Of a DNA stretch of 64,000 nucleotides, positions 63,370-64,000 are shown one piece after another. The notes beneath the pieces are model-generated. The model had not been told where the DNA came from. It did not search any database and saw only the letters and a program-made list of their open reading frames with translations. The DNA comes from Streptomyces sp. Ru62 (lineage in GTDB: Bacteria > Actinomycetota > Actinomycetes > Streptomycetales > Streptomycetaceae). The position numbers were made by a program, and so were the translations under genes. Where the stretch lies: assembly GCF_002920615.1 (NCBI RefSeq), contig NZ_PQSU01000038.1, forward strand, positions 21,836 through 85,835, read 5' to 3'. Every line of letters begins with the position of its first letter. Positions within the stretch are counted from its first letter, which is position 1.

Positions 63370-64000
63370 CAGAACTGCGCTCAGCACTCGCCAGCCGGTG
63401 GCCCTGGTGACAGCCGCCTGCCTTGGTGACAACTATCGTGCTTTGGCTCAGCTGAGCGGCCGGTGCCCGTCGGCTGCCTCGGCGCTTACCAGCGTATTCC
63501 GCGCTGCGCCGTCTGCGCCCGGCCGTCCTGCGCCCGGGTCCGCCGCCGTACTCCCGGCGCCTCCGCGGCGCCCCGCCCGCCGCCCGCACTGCCCCCGCCG
63601 TTCTGCGGTCGTGCGGCACCGTGCCCGGAGGCCGCCTCGCGCCGTCCGACCGTGGTGGCGCCTCCGCGCCCCTGGCCGTCCGCGTCCGGCCTCCGTCCGC
63701 CCGTCGGCGGTTCACCGTCCCGCCCACCGTGCCGCGCCGGTCACCTGGCCGTCCGAGGCCTGCGCCGAGCTGCGCAGCGTTCTGGCGCCCCGGCCGTGCC
63801 CGGCCGTTCCGGCCGCCCGTCGCCTGCCGGCCGTCCCGGAGGCCGGGCCGCCTGTCGTCCCCTGTGCTGCGACCACGCCCCGCCGCCCCACCCGCGTCGG
63901 CCGCGCCGTCCCGTCCGGCCGCCCGCGCCGCGCCGCCGTCACGCTTCCTTCCGGTCGCCCTCGACAAGTCCGGCGGCCACCACCTGCGCCGCCCGCCGTC
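63370..64000. repeat. Low-complexity GC-rich tract at the right edge
   Basis: No gene is recognisable. From about 63470 the plus strand is C-rich and G/A-poor with irregularly repeated phrases (CCGTCC, CGCCCG, GTGCCCGG). It resembles the tracts at 36810-37330 and 61010-61360. Confidence 0.5.

Noticed and set aside
63470..64000. Possible linear-replicon telomere at the right edge
   Set aside because: No series of packed palindromes with known Streptomyces telomere motifs was found; the tract is low-complexity only.

Overview
The window is high-GC actinobacterial DNA and looks like Streptomyces. The evidence is third-position G/C coding, GTG/TTG starts, GGAGG-type ribosome sites, an AfsR/SARP-type regulator, an ECF42-type sigma factor with its DGPF partner, DUF4259 and DUF6233 proteins, and an LAxTG cell-wall sorting signal. 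Gene content is almost entirely accessory: one-component regulators beside single oxidoreductases, orphan immunity genes, toxin-antitoxin genes, conjugation and IS remnants, and many broken genes. There are no rRNA, tRNA or core biosynthetic genes. A chromosome arm or an integrated/linear plasmid region fits best (inference). No telomere sequence, CRISPR array, rRNA or tRNA was seen.

Layout. 0-3 kb: a SUKH/SMI1-like gene running off the left edge, a sigma-70-like factor overlapping a repeat-protein partner, and an IS630 remnant. 3-8 kb: an MMPL exporter divergent from a NarL-type histidine kinase/response regulator pair. 8-11 kb: a cold-shock gene with an extended C-terminus, an antitoxin scrap, a DUF4259 gene and a wrecked ATP-dependent DNA ligase. 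11-18 kb: a divergent TetR/SDR pair with a leaderless-looking promoter, then a GMC oxidoreductase, an IclR regulator and a class III aminotransferase (possibly one catabolic set), followed by fragments including a deleted second GMC gene. 18-25 kb: a frameshifted PaaK-like adenylating enzyme coupled to a Cys-rich protein, SDR + AraC, IS5 and TraA-helicase scraps, and an aldo/keto reductase divergent from an MmyB-type regulator. 26-32 kb: small plasmid-type proteins, an IS630 copy, a VOC protein, a frameshifted secreted HNH nuclease and a second cold-shock gene. 32-37 kb: DGPF/ECF42 pair, a truncated DUF952 gene, an IS5 remnant, helicase-associated-domain scraps and a VapBC-like pair. 37-47 kb: a zinc-ribbon protein interrupted by TGA, an FAD monooxygenase, a chloroperoxidase-like hydrolase, a VOC/TetR/SDR group sharing two near-identical operators, and an aldehyde dehydrogenase. 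47-54 kb: IS5 scraps, a sorting-signal fragment, a secreted metallo-beta-lactamase-fold enzyme, a broken Gfo/Idh oxidoreductase, a thioredoxin reductase, a broken MobF relaxase ending in a hairpin and a GCACCGGTGC repeat cluster. 54-64 kb: ricin-lectin protein, AfsR-like regulator divergent from a lipoprotein gene and a small secreted protein, SnoaL-like protein, DUF6233, Imm10, a HEAT-repeat gene and long low-complexity tracts.

How the genes work together. Most functional units are regulator plus one or two enzymes, with the operator between divergent genes. Decay is extensive, and several reading frames are broken only by a single in-frame stop. Pieces of one gene type (DNA ligase, MobF relaxase/helicase, IS5 transposase) lie tens of kb apart, pointing to repeated insertion and rearrangement. 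The clearest non-textbook signals are regulatory: an identical 16-nt leader block at identical spacing before both cold-shock genes, a two-site TetR operator pair spanning a VOC/TetR/SDR group, leaderless start architecture at two operator-controlled promoters, and the hairpin/palindrome cluster behind the relaxase.
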